From the NCBI GenBank assembly GCA_002081555.1, contig MZNV01000861.1:1-32129 (forward strand): a DNA stretch of 32,129 nucleotides, written 5' to 3'. Under the pieces are notes generated by a model. That model had not been told where the DNA came from. It ran no database searches and saw only the letters and a list, made by a program, of their open reading frames with translations. The translations under genes were made by a program, and so were the position numbers. Of this stretch, positions 1 to 10,440 are shown piece after piece; position 1 is the stretch's first letter, and each line of letters begins with the position of its first letter. The DNA is from Protostelium mycophagum (lineage: Eukaryota; Evosea; Variosea; Protosteliida; Protosteliaceae).

Positions 1-596
1 TATTACGATAAACTCAGCAAGAAAAAGAAGAAAATGATGTGGAAAATTATCTACAACAACTGGTAAATCCTCCCAGACCCTGCAAAGCGAGCTATCCAGA
101 GGGTTGTCAACGGTATGGGCAACTGAATATTTATTTCAAGTGTGGAGGGTAGCGCGTAGTACAGGTCACCCCCAATATTGATTTCTGCTCTATTTTAGCA
201 TTGCAAATTTAATTGCACCTATCCAAAACAGGCCTCCTTAGGAAAAGAGGAAAGTAGAAGAAAAAAAACATTTAATACAATTTCTTATATTATAATTTTA
301 GCCACTCAATTGACTTTGATTAGATTTTGAAACTGTGCCAAAATTCCAAAGAGATAAGAAAATTCAACAAATGCCCAGAAATACACAGACCAGAAGAAAA
401 GAAGAGACCAAAAAAAACTTGAAAGACCAAGAGAACCAAATACACCACCACCTCGACTCTTTACCAAGATTTTACCACCAATGAAATCTAGAATGAGGCC
501 TTTTTGGCCAAGAAACTGGTTCACTTTTTGTGTGATTTACACTTCCTCATTTGAATAAAACGAAAACCCGGCTTCGCAACATCTTGATCACACAAA
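1..596. other. Upstream stretch without a convincing gene
   Basis: The first 63 bases are open on the + strand and end at a TAA, with a lysine-rich run just before it. This could be the last exon of a gene that begins outside the window, but 20 codons are too few to judge. The rest is AT- and purine-rich. A 72-codon minus-strand ORF at 306-524 is rich in Phe, Leu and Gly only because it is the complement of an A/C-rich tract, and nothing in it resembles a domain. The last 60 bases before 597 must contain the CNOT11 promoter. No TATA-like element stands out. Confidence 0.4.
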
Positions 597-2355
597 ATGC
601 TCTCTGCAAAGGAACTATCTGCACTACTAAATATCTTAGGAGAGGACGAGAAATCGTTGGAGACACTGTCTATACAGTTTCACAAAACATTTCAGAAGCA
701 GGTAGATTTAAACCATCCTAAAATCCTGATCATAACCAGGATATATTCAAAGTAGAATGTTGTATGATGACGCTTCTCAGCGAGGGATTAATTCCAGAGC
801 CGACTCATCGTCTGGTGGCTTATTATCTTCTTTACGATTCCTATCGAACAGACACACTTCATGCTAATCCTTTCCTTCAAGTATAGAAGATGTCAGGGTG
901 TACAATATATTGAATTGATCAGGTATTCCTACAAGCTCTGCGAGACCCAAAAACACCTTCTTCTGAGCGATTTTTCTTGGAATCACTTATCAACTCTCCA
1001 ACTAAGGAGGTATGTGTGTTCCAACATATTGTCTCTAAGATCATCAGTTTTTGAAGAGAAGCGCACGAGAACAAATAAATTGGATGGAAAAACATCCACA
1101 AGCAAACAATAGCACAATAGACCTAGCAGAGTTGGCGAAAGCTTATCAACAACATATCCCAATACAGGAACATACTTTACCGGCTATAGGCATTTCACCT
1201 ATAATCATCGATAAGCCACCAAGTCAACTGAGCTCCATCAGCAAGTTGTTAGAGTACGTACGGACATATCAGCGGTGTGATCTGATGTACAAAGAGATGA
1301 AACGGCGATGGGGATATTGTTCGAGGACAGCACACAAGATCTAATCCCACAGATGATGAGACCAGTGCCTCCTCTTTATAACCTTCATCCTTCTGAGGAA
1401 GTCACTTGGATGTTCCTTGATCTACAACATGAATACCAGTGGGATTCTTCCATGTGTGCGGCCGGCAATTTGGCCATCAAATCGCTCATGAACAAGGCGC
1501 TCATCTCTCCATTAGATGCCAAAGAACGACAGGTGAGGAATCTTGAGAGACAGAAATTGTGCAATATCGCATGCGATTGTACAACATGAACAAAATGATA
1601 ATTGTCTTAGAATCTCAATCGCGATCATTTCATCATGAAAATCTGATGATTACCAACACATAGAATAGGAGTTGATCACGATGTTGAATGGAGAAGCAAC
1701 GGTGATGGATACAGGATTAACAGTAGATCGATTAGCAGATCTAATCGAACACAACACTGAAGTGGCCGTCTCCGTCATATTGAACATAAGGAATTCACCA
1801 CGTATAGAGGAATACCTTAATGTCTTGGAATCTATGGACATGAGCCTGCAATCCATGGAGGTGATCATCGCCCATACTTCCCAAACATTTCATCACAAAA
1901 ATGCCACATCCAAAAATAATGAAAATCAAATGATGAATGGTGATTAGGTCGTCAATCAGCTGACAAGTGCCGTGGAATTACCCGGTGCCTTCTTACACCG
2001 CTACATCAACAACTGCATCGATCAATGCCAGAAGTACAAGGATAAATTCACCCAACAGAGGATGGTGAGGCTGGTGTGTGTATTCATATCATGTCTTGTC
2101 CGGAACAAGATAGTGCAGGTAACATCTGTTAACTCCTTGTGGCGGTGTTTGTTTTCGTTTATGCAGCGGATCTGCAAGCGAATAACTGTGGCACCGCATA
2201 GAAGGTGTAAACATTGAATATTATAGGTGAAAGAACTTGTACCTCCCTCTTCTTCTGTGCAGAGTTTTTGTATAGAACATTCAAAGATTAGAGAAGCAGC
2301 GTCACTCTTCAGACTACTCAAAAACCTGGAGACCCCGAGTTTGATAAATAATTGA
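597..2355 (+). CDS. CNOT11: CCR4-NOT transcription complex subunit 11 (CNOT11), 8 exons
   Basis: Subunit of the CCR4-NOT deadenylase complex. In animals CNOT11 binds CNOT10 and the N-terminal part of the CNOT1 scaffold. My model has exons 597-701, 740-880, 923-1009, 1048-1253, 1295-1532, 1669-1860, 1948-2118 and 2227-2355, giving 422 residues in one frame. The N-terminal part has the family pattern [20 protein letters not shown] then [11 protein letters not shown]. The C-terminal half (DUF2363) has [60 protein letters not shown], then [20 protein letters not shown]. The order and spacing agree with animal CNOT11, with a shorter central linker. The start is the first ATG in frame with exon 1. 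The gene is convergent with the amidase, 126 bp away. Introns 1-3 end in or near TGATCA(T)CAG-like sequence. Identity is secure; the exon 4/5 and 5/6 junctions are the least certain. Confidence 0.9.
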
Positions 2356-2481
2356 GGTTTAGAGAGTGATTTCTGTGCACTCCGAAGCTCTTGAACAATC
2401 AACGTGAAGAGTGTCGTTGTAAGGGCAGTCCTGAATCATGCAAAGTTGCACTTTTAGCATCAAGATCCACTCCGAAATATT

Positions 2482-4190
2482 CTATTTATCCGACTTCTTT
2501 GCGTCTGGAATGGTCTGGTGGTACTCTGTGGCGCTCTGGTATGCCTCACACACTTTGACCACCTTGTCCTCTTTAAACATCGCCCCCACCACTTGGAGCC
2601 CGATGGGTGTCCCGCTGGAGAACATCCCACAGGGAACTGTGGCTGCCGGTTGTTTTGTCATGTTGAACAAGTATGAAAATGGGGTCCAGCACCAGAACCT
2701 CTTGGAGTCTTCCTTCTCATCCCATCCTTGCAGGCCTGGCCCAGTGGCAATCTCCATCACGTTCTGGGGCACCTGTCCACCATAAGCCTCGTTTCGATAA
2801 CATATTCACGATCACCTCTCTGTTGACATCAAAAGGGGGGATCACCATGTTTGGTGTGAGCAAGACGTCGTATCTGTTGAGGAGTTTGTTCATAGAGACG
2901 CCCAGATGTGCCCTCTCGTAATGGGCCGCGTTCACTTCTACACCGCTGTATTTCTCGCCTAGTTTTGCAATGTGGTAAAGCCCTGGGTCTATCTTCTCTT
3001 TGATTTGTTCTTCTGTCATCTTGAAGCTCTGCATTTTGACCTGAAGTAGCTCGGCCGCGGCCCCCAGCCACAGTGCTTTGTACGTCTTGAAAACTGCATA
3101 GTCCGCCACCTTTATGCCGTCTTCCTTGTCGTCTACAAAAGTGACGGTTGCTCCCAGTTTCTCGAGTACTTTTGCTGCATCTACAACAGCCGCGGTAATC
3201 TCGGGGTGTACATATCTCACGTAACCGCCGAGGTTTAGACTGACAGCAACACGCATGCCTTTGATGTCTATATCTTCGCTGATGCTGGTGTAAGGTCTGT
3301 CCATGAGTGTGTCCCTTCTTCCTGGGTAGACACTGAGCCAGTCTTCTTCATGTTCTTTTGCGATGATGTCCATCAGCAGGGACACGTCGCGCATGTCACG
3401 GCCGAAAGGACCCACTGTGGATAGATCTCCGAATATAGAGGTGGGTGCGTGTGGAATAACTCCTATTGTGGGCTTGATCGTGTTCACTCCACAGAATCCT
3501 GAATGTTTCAGTAAACACCTACACACAGATGATGCACAGAAAGACGCTTTCCATGTTAGGATCTAAAGAATAGATAAAGGAATATTGATCACCTGCAGGT
3601 ATTCTGACGGAACCACCAGCATCTGTGCCGATCGAAAGAGGGCCAAAACCAAGAGCGACTGCGACAGCAGAGCCTCCAGATGATCCTCCGGTGATCTTGC
3701 TTGGATCGTAAGGATTTCTCGTTATGCCTGTCCTTTCGCATTCTGTGACGGCTTTCCAGCCAAAATCAGAGGAGGTGGTCTTTCCAAGAACAATGGCATT
3801 CTCTGCTACCAGTCTGATGGATGAGGGTGTCACGAGATCGTGGTCTGGTGGTACTATTGGCAGCATAGAACCATTCTGTGTGGGCATTCCGTAGACATAG
3901 AGAAGGTCCTTGATGCTATATACATGAGAAGAGTCTTGAGAGTGAACTCACGTTATGGGGATACCATCCAACTTGCCTTCTGGCGCTCCCGCTGCATATC
4001 GCTGTGCACTCTCCTCCGCCTTCTTCAAAAGGATTTCCTCTTTCTCTAAATAGCAGATCGCGTTGTATGTTGGGTTGAGCTCATTTATCCTCTCAAGAAC
4101 ATCCTTCATAACATCGACAGGGCTGATAGTCTTGTCTTTATATCCTGCCAGGAGCTCATGAGCAGTGTAATAGCACAGTCTCTTCGCCAT
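2482..4190 (-). CDS. Amidase-signature family hydrolase, 4 exons
   Basis: Member of the amidase signature family (GatA, fatty acid amide hydrolase and indoleacetamide hydrolase relatives), which hydrolyse carboxamides with a Ser-cisSer-Lys triad. Exons are 3952-4190, 3593-3915, 2816-3498 and 2482-2772 and join to 511 residues, a normal family length. The catalytic Lys lies in IKDLLYVYG, created by the first splice. The cis-Ser lies in GGSSGGSA and the nucleophile in GTDAGGSVRIPA. Further family landmarks are GVNTIKPTIGVIPH, LLTPNMVIPPF near the end and the C-terminal GTPIGLQVVG. I start at the ATG before AKRLCYYTAHELL, because the upstream extension looks unlike protein. There is no signal peptide or membrane segment, so it is probably cytosolic. 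Without GatB/GatC context a tRNA-amidotransferase role is not supported, and the substrate is unknown. Confidence 0.88.
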
Positions 4191-4990
4191 GTGATGATCT
4201 TTGTTTTGTGTGGCCTTCCAGATCACGTGTGGGAGAATTTGTGTGTTCCACAATTTCTTGGAATTCCAACACAATGCAGATCTACACGGTAAACAAACGC
4301 AAGATAGTGACGTTTGTCGCGGTCGTGTCTGTCAACTATCCGGATGTCAAGATTGGGGATGTCCATCAGATTGGATCGGTCTTCTCGGATCTGCTCCTAC
4401 CTTGTCAACTGCAAACTTCCTTCTTGCCAGAAAACATAGAACGAGCTCCTCACGGGGCAATAATCGCAAACTCACCGTAAATCACAGCGGTACAACCGAC
4501 TCCAGCACTCGAGAGAACAAAAATGGCGAGGTTTTGGGCACCAGAAATAAAGCAGTTTTAGAACAGAGGACGCATCTTGGCAATCAAATTGGACGTGATC
4601 GCAAACAACCACAGAAATATAACATTTGAGGAGCGCAGGGAGGGCCAATACAATATTGGGGTATTCTTCTATTTTTAAATTTAAATACCTCAATTGAGTC
4701 CGATGGATGGAATGCATTTCACAAAGAACAAGTGGAATGTTGGTGTGAAATACACAACAAGTTTGGAGTGTTTTTAAATTTTATGGTGTGAGATATTCAT
4801 ATATTTATTCTGCAAACCAATGAAAGACCACAGTTGCAGTGAATTGAATAATTTTCGTGTTATTTTTATAATAAATTAAATTCTATGGTGAAAAAAAGAC
4901 AATCATCCTCGAGATTGTCAAATTGTCATCATTCATGGTCAGGAAAGAACATTTTAGGAAGCTTCAGTTTCGTCTTTATAATTTAGGTTT
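4191..4990. other. Unresolved block between amidase and the 73-aa gene
   Basis: About 430 bases (4200-4630) have moderate GC and several overlapping open frames on both strands; the remaining 360 are AT-rich and non-coding in appearance. On the + strand an ATG at 4274 opens 68 codons to 4480 and would be divergent from the amidase by 83 bp, but the product has no recognisable motif. On the - strand a hydrophobic stretch (LAIFVLSSAGVG) lies near 4490-4530, just before a perfect GTGAGT donor. Further down that strand is a charged stretch EQIREDRSNLMDIP. Together they might be a short single-span protein, but I could not join them in frame with an ATG. Confidence 0.3.
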
Positions 4991-5251
4991 TCAGTGCATG
5001 GCTCTCTGCTTGTGGTATTCAGCGCCAACTGCATGAACACCTTCAGTGACCTTGTCGACAGCAGCATTCAAGCCAGCCTTGGCACGAGTGCTGTTTGAGT
5101 TCAAACGGCAAGCGGCGATGTCAGAGTTGGCACTGGCACTGGCGTGCGACAGATCTTGGTCGATCTGGTCACATCAGCAAAGAGTAGTTTGTGATCAGTA
5201 TACCTTGTGGTCAACGTAGTTGAGGGTAGAGTTTGCGTGTTTGTAGTCCAT
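4991..5251 (-). CDS. Small hypothetical protein, 73 aa, 2 exons
   Basis: Exon 1 (5204-5251) encodes MDYKHANSTLNYVDHK and exon 2 (4991-5164) the remaining 57 residues. The 39-nt intron has a GTATAC donor, an internal TGATCA and a CAG acceptor. The protein is small, soluble and rich in Ala, Ser, Asn and His, with an amphipathic C-terminal half (LNAAVDKVTEGVHAVGAEYH) that should form one helix. Codons are dominated by C-ending forms (GAC, AAC, GCC, CGT, AAG), more biased than in neighbouring genes, which suggests high expression. There is no signal peptide or transmembrane segment. I do not recognise a family; the repeated Ala/Lys/Val helix is reminiscent of small stress-associated proteins, but that is only an impression. 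About 415 bp separate its start from the next gene. Confidence 0.68.
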
Positions 5252-5666
5252 GGTTTTGTGTGTTTGTCTGTGTAAAAATGAGTGTTGGTATCTGGTGGAT
5301 TCGTTTTGGTGCGAAATTTCGATGGTGAAACCGGTGTGTTTTCTATCAAAATGGTTCCTTGATTAAAATTTTCAAAATACACCAGTTTTGCACACGGTAA
5401 TAACCGCAAACGACTTGGTATTTCCACAACCCTCTGCAGCCAGAAGGAACCAAGGGATTGCTTCGTCATCATCAACTAAAAATAGCTTCTTGATCCTGCA
5501 AGACTCCCTGTTACTTCTCTTTGTCACTGCAATCCACGATTGTTCTCTCCACGTCCTCAGCTGTGAAGCTGATCAATTCGTACGTAATTGGAGAAAGACC
5601 CGGTCAATTTTTCTGGGTATGTGCACTATCGTTGATCATCTTCATCAACAAGGACGTGAACTGATC
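5252..5666. promoter_or_regulatory. Divergent intergenic region
   Basis: This lies between the 73-aa gene (reading left) and the coiled-coil gene (reading right). It should hold both promoters and 5' UTRs. The 100 bp nearest the 73-aa gene is TG-rich. A frame is open on + from about 5388 and runs into the coiled-coil CDS without a stop, so a longer N-terminus cannot be excluded. The residues it would add look unlike folded protein, and I see no defined binding site. Confidence 0.35.
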
Positions 5667-6835
5667 ATGGAAGTGACACACGAAGAACCCCACTGTCCAC
5701 AAGACGATGAGGCTCCGACGATCTCGAACCCGTCATCCTCCACGGAAAGACAGAGACATGCAGAGGACAACCTCGAGTTGTGGATGACAAGTGACACTTC
5801 TCAATCATTCGATGAAATTCTCAAATGGATTGAATACATCACAGATGAAAAAGATACACAAGAGATCATCAAGCTTCGCCAGAAGATTAGCACAGAGGCC
5901 AACGAGACTAGAAGTGAAACCTCTGATCTTGAGATGTACAACACCTGCAAGGTGATTCTTTTGTGTAAAATGTGATGGTGTCAGATTATTAACAATTTGG
6001 ACAGAAAAAGTTGAAGAAACCGCTGCAAGACCAACTGCAAGAGCAGTCCGATGACAAACCTCCGAACAACCAAGTTTTACAGGATGAGACTCAGCACAGC
6101 CACACGCACAAACAACTTCAAAAATGGGTGAGTGTTTTCTAATGTTTCTTTGTGCGAGGGAAAATGGAATAATACTTCACAGTTGAGACACCAGCTGGCT
6201 TCAATTTATGTCCCAGAAGAGAGCTCCATGACAACGGCCAGACTGATGGAAGAGCTCCGAATTGCGAGTGAAGAGAAATTTGAGGAGCAGAAGAAATACA
6301 AGGCTTTAGAGGCCGAGATGGCCAACACGGAGGAGAAGATCAAAGCTGAGCGTGACAAAACGGAGGCCTTGCAAGAGGAGACCAGAAGAATGCGAAGAGA
6401 GAAGCAACAGATGGAGGCTCAGCACAAGGCAGATGTGAAGGTGCTCCATGACGAGCACTTAAAAAGCATCATACTACAAGAAATTCTCCAAAGAAAAATC
6501 GTCGAGGAAGAGGAACAGATTGGCAGGGTGAGAAATTTTGTAAAATTATGTGGAAATTTCGCTGAAAATTACAGATAAGCGAGGGGATTGCTCTGAAGAC
6601 ACAATTCAACAAACAGGAAGGATACATAGAAGTTCAAGAGAAAAAAGAAAACTTGGCTCAGACAAATCAGACAAACGATAAAAGTGAAGAGTACAAGTTA
6701 CGACGTCTCAAAGGAAAGTAAGACATCTCGAACCAGTGAATTTTCACTGAAGGATGAAGCTTGAGGGACGAAAAGGGTGAGGACCAAATGAAATTTACAA
6801 AGAACGGACTAATTGGAAGGAGAAATCGAATTTGA
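5667..6835 (+). CDS. Coiled-coil protein of unknown function, 5 exons
   Basis: Exons 5667-5951, 6005-6127, 6183-6527, 6575-6717 and 6760-6835 give 323 residues in frame. The N-terminal 95 residues are acidic (MEVTHEEPH start) and contain a helix around WIEYITDEKDTQEIIKLRQK. A polar Gln/His-rich linker follows. From about residue 145 there is a long heptad-type coiled coil rich in Glu and Lys (for example RLMEELRIASEEKFEEQKKY). Exon 4 reads into a TAA at 6719, but that TAA overlaps a strong GTAAGA donor. Splicing 6718-6759 restores frame and adds a basic tail ending GLIGRRNRI; otherwise the protein ends at 6721 with 299 residues. The long coiled coil suggests a scaffold or cytoskeletal part, but I cannot assign a family. 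An earlier start is possible because the frame is open upstream. Confidence 0.65.
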
Positions 6836-7511
6836 GAAGCAATGCAGAAGGAAATGAATTAAATTATTGATAATATATTAAACATATATTTAAAGATGAT
6901 TTTTAATAAAGCTGGAGCATTTGTGGACGTAGTTGAGTGTAGATTTAGCGTGTTGGGAAATATTACTCCCTTGCAGACCAGATCAGCACACAGAAACTCT
7001 CGTTGTAGATCGTGTTTAAATTATTCTATTAATCAGATCTTTCATTATACTTTTATTTGTATGCTTAGACGACTTTCCATCGTCTTCCTTGTGTGACTGA
7101 CACAAATTCCAGAACGCGAATCCCAAGTGTGGGTGTGGCAACACCCAATGTGTCATCAAATCTCAATACCAATGGATTACGACAAGCTCCTTTTGGAGGT
7201 TAATCTGCTAGGAGCCGAATTGAAAGAGGACAGACAACGAAAGCAGTCAAGACATCACATCGAGGTGGGTCATCATGCAGTTTGTACCACAGCTCACATC
7301 CAACAGATGAAACAAGTGATCGGCATGAACCAAAGCACACTTCGATGGAAGAGACTGCCCTCCATTCGGGTGGTGTTGAGGAAATCATCCAGCGACGTGT
7401 GGTCAGGGCAGATGCCGGTCCAATCGTTGGGAGAATGGAAGCGAATGCGTGGTGTAGTCATAGAGAAAAAATAAAATCGATTTAGCCTCCAACTCGAAGA
7501 AAGTAACTTTA
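6836..7511. other. Region with an uncertain small + strand gene
   Basis: 6836-7100 is AT-rich without convincing coding sequence. From an AG at about 7112 the + strand stays open in several frames. The best reading starts MDYDKLLLEVNLLGAELKED (ATG at 7172), continues through RQRKQSRHH and runs to a stop near 7474. A 28-nt putative intron or a frame change near 7264 would instead lead to a Glu/Arg-rich ending at 7485. No domain is recognised. A Cys-rich alternative (NPKCGCGNTQC) appears in another frame just upstream. The next gene (Hsp33) ends at 7512 on the other strand, so any gene here would be convergent with it. Confidence 0.3.
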
Positions 7512-9133
7512 TTATCCAGTTATAATCTCTCTGATCCTCGATTTATCTATAGTGTGGTATGTGTTGCAATAATGACAGTGCATCTCCTGTCGATGTCAGC
7601 ATGTTTCCTTTTTCCCAGCTCATTTTTTTCTGCAGTTATAACTTAATCATCTTCTACATCACTCACAATGTCTTTGGGAGAAGTGAGCATCTCTTCTAAT
7701 TGTGATCTCTCCACGGAGGCAACTGCCTGTGTCGCCCTCTCTTTTGAGCACCTGCAGAAGAAATCTAATTATAGATCAACATTTTCGTCCCAATATTTAG
7801 AATTGTAAATTTATTTATTCCGACAAAGCCCAAAGATGCATTTTTTCGCAAACAAACACCCTCAACCAATTCTAAATATTGAATTAGACAATATACTCAC
7901 TTAATCTCGTCTTTTGTGTCTCTTCTGGCAGAGTGACAAACTCATCATGAGGTAATATAGACCTCAGCACCTCCGTCACTTCGGTGTCGTAAAGTTTCTT
8001 GATCGGGTCCGCTCTCTTTATTCTCTCTACTATATCATCTATAAGCTTCTCCTCCGCGAATGGCAGTGTCTGGACCAGTATTCCTCCACTGTGCAGCACT
8101 GTAGAAAATTCTGTATATATTTGGACAACTTATGCCAAAAAGTTCATCATGTTTGTGATTTAGTCATCATGATGTCGCTCCAGCGCAGCGAACACCAGCA
8201 AAGCTGCCTTGTGAGATTATCACTTCGCAAAAGAGACTTGTTTTGCACAGTGCATCTTATAACATCAGAGCGAGTGTAAATACATCTGCACACAATGGAA
8301 ATATGTAATGTACCTTTTCCGCCTTCTATTTTAGATTCTAAAGTCAATGCTGACGGGATCTGCTCTGAACTACGAAAGTACTGAATCCATTCAGTATCGT
8401 GGACATTTTTAAACTTCGACACAATTTACTTGGACAACAAAAAGATTTTTCGCGTCGACGATCATCGCTTCATGATGTGCCATCTCAACAAAAGCTCAAT
8501 CATCTTGCATACCGTTTGGAATGATTCCGCGACAGACTCTGTTAACTCCACAGTACTCGAGATTGGTTGTGATAATCCATACAGAGTCTTCAGAACTGTG
8601 AGTGCGCCTGGCAACTGAAGTGCTGGTCCTGCGACTTCTCGTACATCCACGAACCCTCTGACCTCACCCACTTTGATCGACTCTGCCTCCACTGTCTGAA
8701 TCTTGAGTGAATGAATGTTCATTGATGTTTTGATCCATCTTCATTACTTTGGCGGTTCCAGAAGTGGCGACAATCACTTTTACTCGCTCTTCCCCTTCTA
8801 ACATGGATGACATTATGGAGGCTGCTGACATCGCCTGCCCTAAACCGATCAAAAAACTAACAACCAAAGAGATGGATCACCTAAGATGGAAGATTCGTTT
8901 GGTCGATCTTGAAGTTTATGCTTATCAATTGCTGTCTGCAGTGAATTACGATTGCGTAAGATTGATATCCTCAGATTCTTTGTGAAACTCTGATGAACTG
9001 TATCTGGTTCTTTCAATCTTCTCTTCAAATCAGCTTCTGTTGTCAATCCTCTCGAAACATGTTGACCCCTTCCTTGTTGTTTGATGATGTTGCATTTTGT
9101 GAAACACGCTGGGTGGCGCAACACTCGCAGCAT
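7512..9133 (-). CDS. hslO: Hsp33 redox-regulated chaperone (HslO), 7 exons, probable organelle leader
   Basis: Hsp33 is a bacterial-type holdase activated by oxidation of four zinc-bound cysteines. Exons are 8881-9133, 8748-8839, 8513-8701, 8314-8413, 7901-8098, 7667-7764 and 7512-7586, giving 334 residues in frame. After a basic leader (MLRVLRHPACFTK...), residues about 45-85 align without gaps to the Hsp33 start. Then come ILGQAMSAASIMSSMLEGEE, EVRGFVDV, LTVLKTLYG, FRSSEQIPSAL, LHSGGILVQTLP and the redox switch. The CXC motif is in FFCRCSKER and the CX2C in HCHYCNTYH, each reconstructed across an intron, so both zinc pairs are intact. The leader is rich in Arg, with no acidic residue for its first 30 positions, which suggests mitochondrial import. 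The gene is divergent from the Maf gene, with 101 bp between start codons. Hsp33 is patchy in eukaryotes, and the introns argue against bacterial contamination. Confidence 0.9.
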
Positions 9134-9234
9134 TGCTTGATCACGAAAGTGAATTTTTGAATTTTGTGATCATCTATCTTGTCACGCACCAAAGTAAAAC
9201 AAATCACATCATCATCAAATCGCAATCACAGCAG
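9134..9234. promoter_or_regulatory. Bidirectional promoter between hslO and maf
   Basis: Only 101 bp separate the ATG of Hsp33 (-) from the ATG of the Maf-like gene (+). Both start codons are supported by homology reaching close to the N-terminus, so the two promoters must share this segment or overlap the coding ends. The sequence is AT-rich with runs such as ATCACATCATCATCA. No canonical TATA box is evident. Confidence 0.55.
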
Positions 9235-9988
9235 ATGGCAGAGCAGAAATTAATCCTTGGGTCCTCTTCAATTTGGAGAAGACAAGTAGTCGAGGACTTG
9301 GGTTACGTGTGCGACTACATGTCACCCGATATTGATGAGAAGGCCATAAGAGACAAGGATCCAGAAGTTTTAACATTGAAGATCGCTGCTGCGAAAGCTG
9401 AGGCATTATTACCAAGGGTATGGAGAACCTTACCTTCATATTCTGAATAATTAGTAGGTGAAGCAGCCTTCCCTTGTGATAACTGGAGATCAGGTTCACT
9501 CTCATTGAAATTCAGAAAATGCGTCATTTCCTGTCTATATTAATCATGATGAGCCTGTACATTCTGAAATAGGAAGGTTGTTGTGTATGAGGGAGAAATA
9601 AGAGAGAAGCCAGAGTCAGTCGAAGAATGCAGAAAGTTCCTCAGAAGCTATCGAGATCATCCTGCCACTTGTGTATCCTCTATCAGAGTGACCGATACTG
9701 CGACAGGAAAATTTGCAGAAGGAACAGAGAAGGCAACACAACATTTCAGAGAGGTGAGGATATCAACATTATTATTAATCATCATCGAACTGAGATGATC
9801 AGATACCAGAGTCATTGATTGAGGAATTGATTGAGCAAGGAGATGTTCTCAATTGTGCAGGAGGATTTATCATCGAGGGCATGACGTCGTATTTGGGAGA
9901 AAGAGAAGGTGATGAGTCCGCCATCAAAGGAATGCCTGTACAGCTGCTCAAAACATTGATCGACAGGGTGAAGGGAGATGCGAAATGA
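9235..9988 (+). CDS. Maf-like nucleotide pyrophosphatase, 4 exons
   Basis: Maf/ASMTL-type proteins hydrolyse non-canonical or specific nucleoside triphosphates (dTTP/UTP or modified forms) to the monophosphate. Exons 9235-9417, 9458-9493, 9577-9753 and 9803-9988 give 193 residues, the usual size. Family landmarks are LILGSSSIWRRQVVEDLGY (substrate loop, normally S-x-R-R), SPDIDE, LVITGDQVVVYEGEIREKP (catalytic Asp region, formed by joining three exons), FLRSYRDHPATCVSSIRVTD and the C-terminal CAGGFIIEG then IKGMPVQLLKTLI. The tiny 36-nt second exon is required for the LVITGDQ motif. No signal or transmembrane segment is seen, so it is likely cytosolic. It is divergent from hslO. The exact nucleotide specificity cannot be read from this sequence. 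Confidence 0.87.
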
Positions 9989-10065
9989 TGATCACAGACA
10001 AAGAGTAAATATTGGACGCCAAAATGACTCTGAAATGTTCCAAATCAATTAATTCTAAAAGTCAT

Positions 10066-10270
10066 TTATTCTTGTACATACGATTGGGCCCTCTGAACTC
10101 GCTCATCCACAAAGTTGAAGAGGCTTACTGTCTTGTGCTTATCCATGAGTTTACGGAGGACCCATGGACCTCTGTCCAAAGAGTTTTGGACCAAATAATT
10201 GAGTCAATGATATCGTGTGTGACGTCATTCCGATTCGCTGAATCGCCGCCCAAACCTTTTGCTGAACCAT
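10066..10270 (-). CDS. Possible small hypothetical protein, about 56 aa
   Basis: On the minus strand an ATG at 10268-10270 opens MVQQKVWAAIQRIGMTSHTI and continues through LFGPKLFGQRSM. A second frame ends SLFNFVDERVQRAQSYVQE before a TAA at 10066-10068. A short intron (roughly 34 nt, GTCCTC donor, GACAG acceptor) would join them in frame. Basic N-terminus, small size and lack of acidic residues resemble small mitochondrial membrane-complex subunits, but no family is recognised. An alternative open frame on the + strand over the same bases runs into the UBA1 5' exon, and only one of the two is likely to be real. The model would place this gene divergent from UBA1 with a shared promoter of about 150 bp. 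Confidence 0.4.
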
Positions 10271-10440
10271 TTCCGCAACACGCGAACGCGAGAGAAGTCA
10301 AAATTTCAAACCAAAAGAGAAAGAGAGACTCAGAAGTACGTTATTCACTCTGAAAGTTGATACACTTGTATCTCTTCCCATTTTTTGATCACGATCATGA
10401 TTCCAATTAACCGTTTTAGGGCTCAGTCGCCAACAAGCAA
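10271..10440 (+). promoter_or_regulatory. UBA1 5' region with probable leader intron
   Basis: A good donor (GTACGT at 10336) and acceptor (CCGTTTTAG ending at 10420) remove about 85 nt just before the UBA1 ATG. The exon before the donor is open in the UBA1 frame and reads KISNQKRKRDSE, then GSVANKQ after splicing. No in-frame ATG lies between 10270 and 10336, so this is probably a spliced 5' UTR. If translation began further upstream, near 10012 or at the ATG about 10208, it would add a basic nuclear-signal-like segment to the E1 enzyme. The intron contains TTTTTTGATCACGATCATGA. Confidence 0.45.

Noticed and set aside
306-524. 72-codon hydrophobic minus-strand ORF
   Set aside because: It is the complement of a purine-rich low-complexity tract, with no domain, splice support or conserved pattern.
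7512-9133. Bacterial contamination as the source of the Hsp33 gene
   Set aside because: Six introns with the same size and splice signals as neighbouring eukaryotic genes interrupt the frame.
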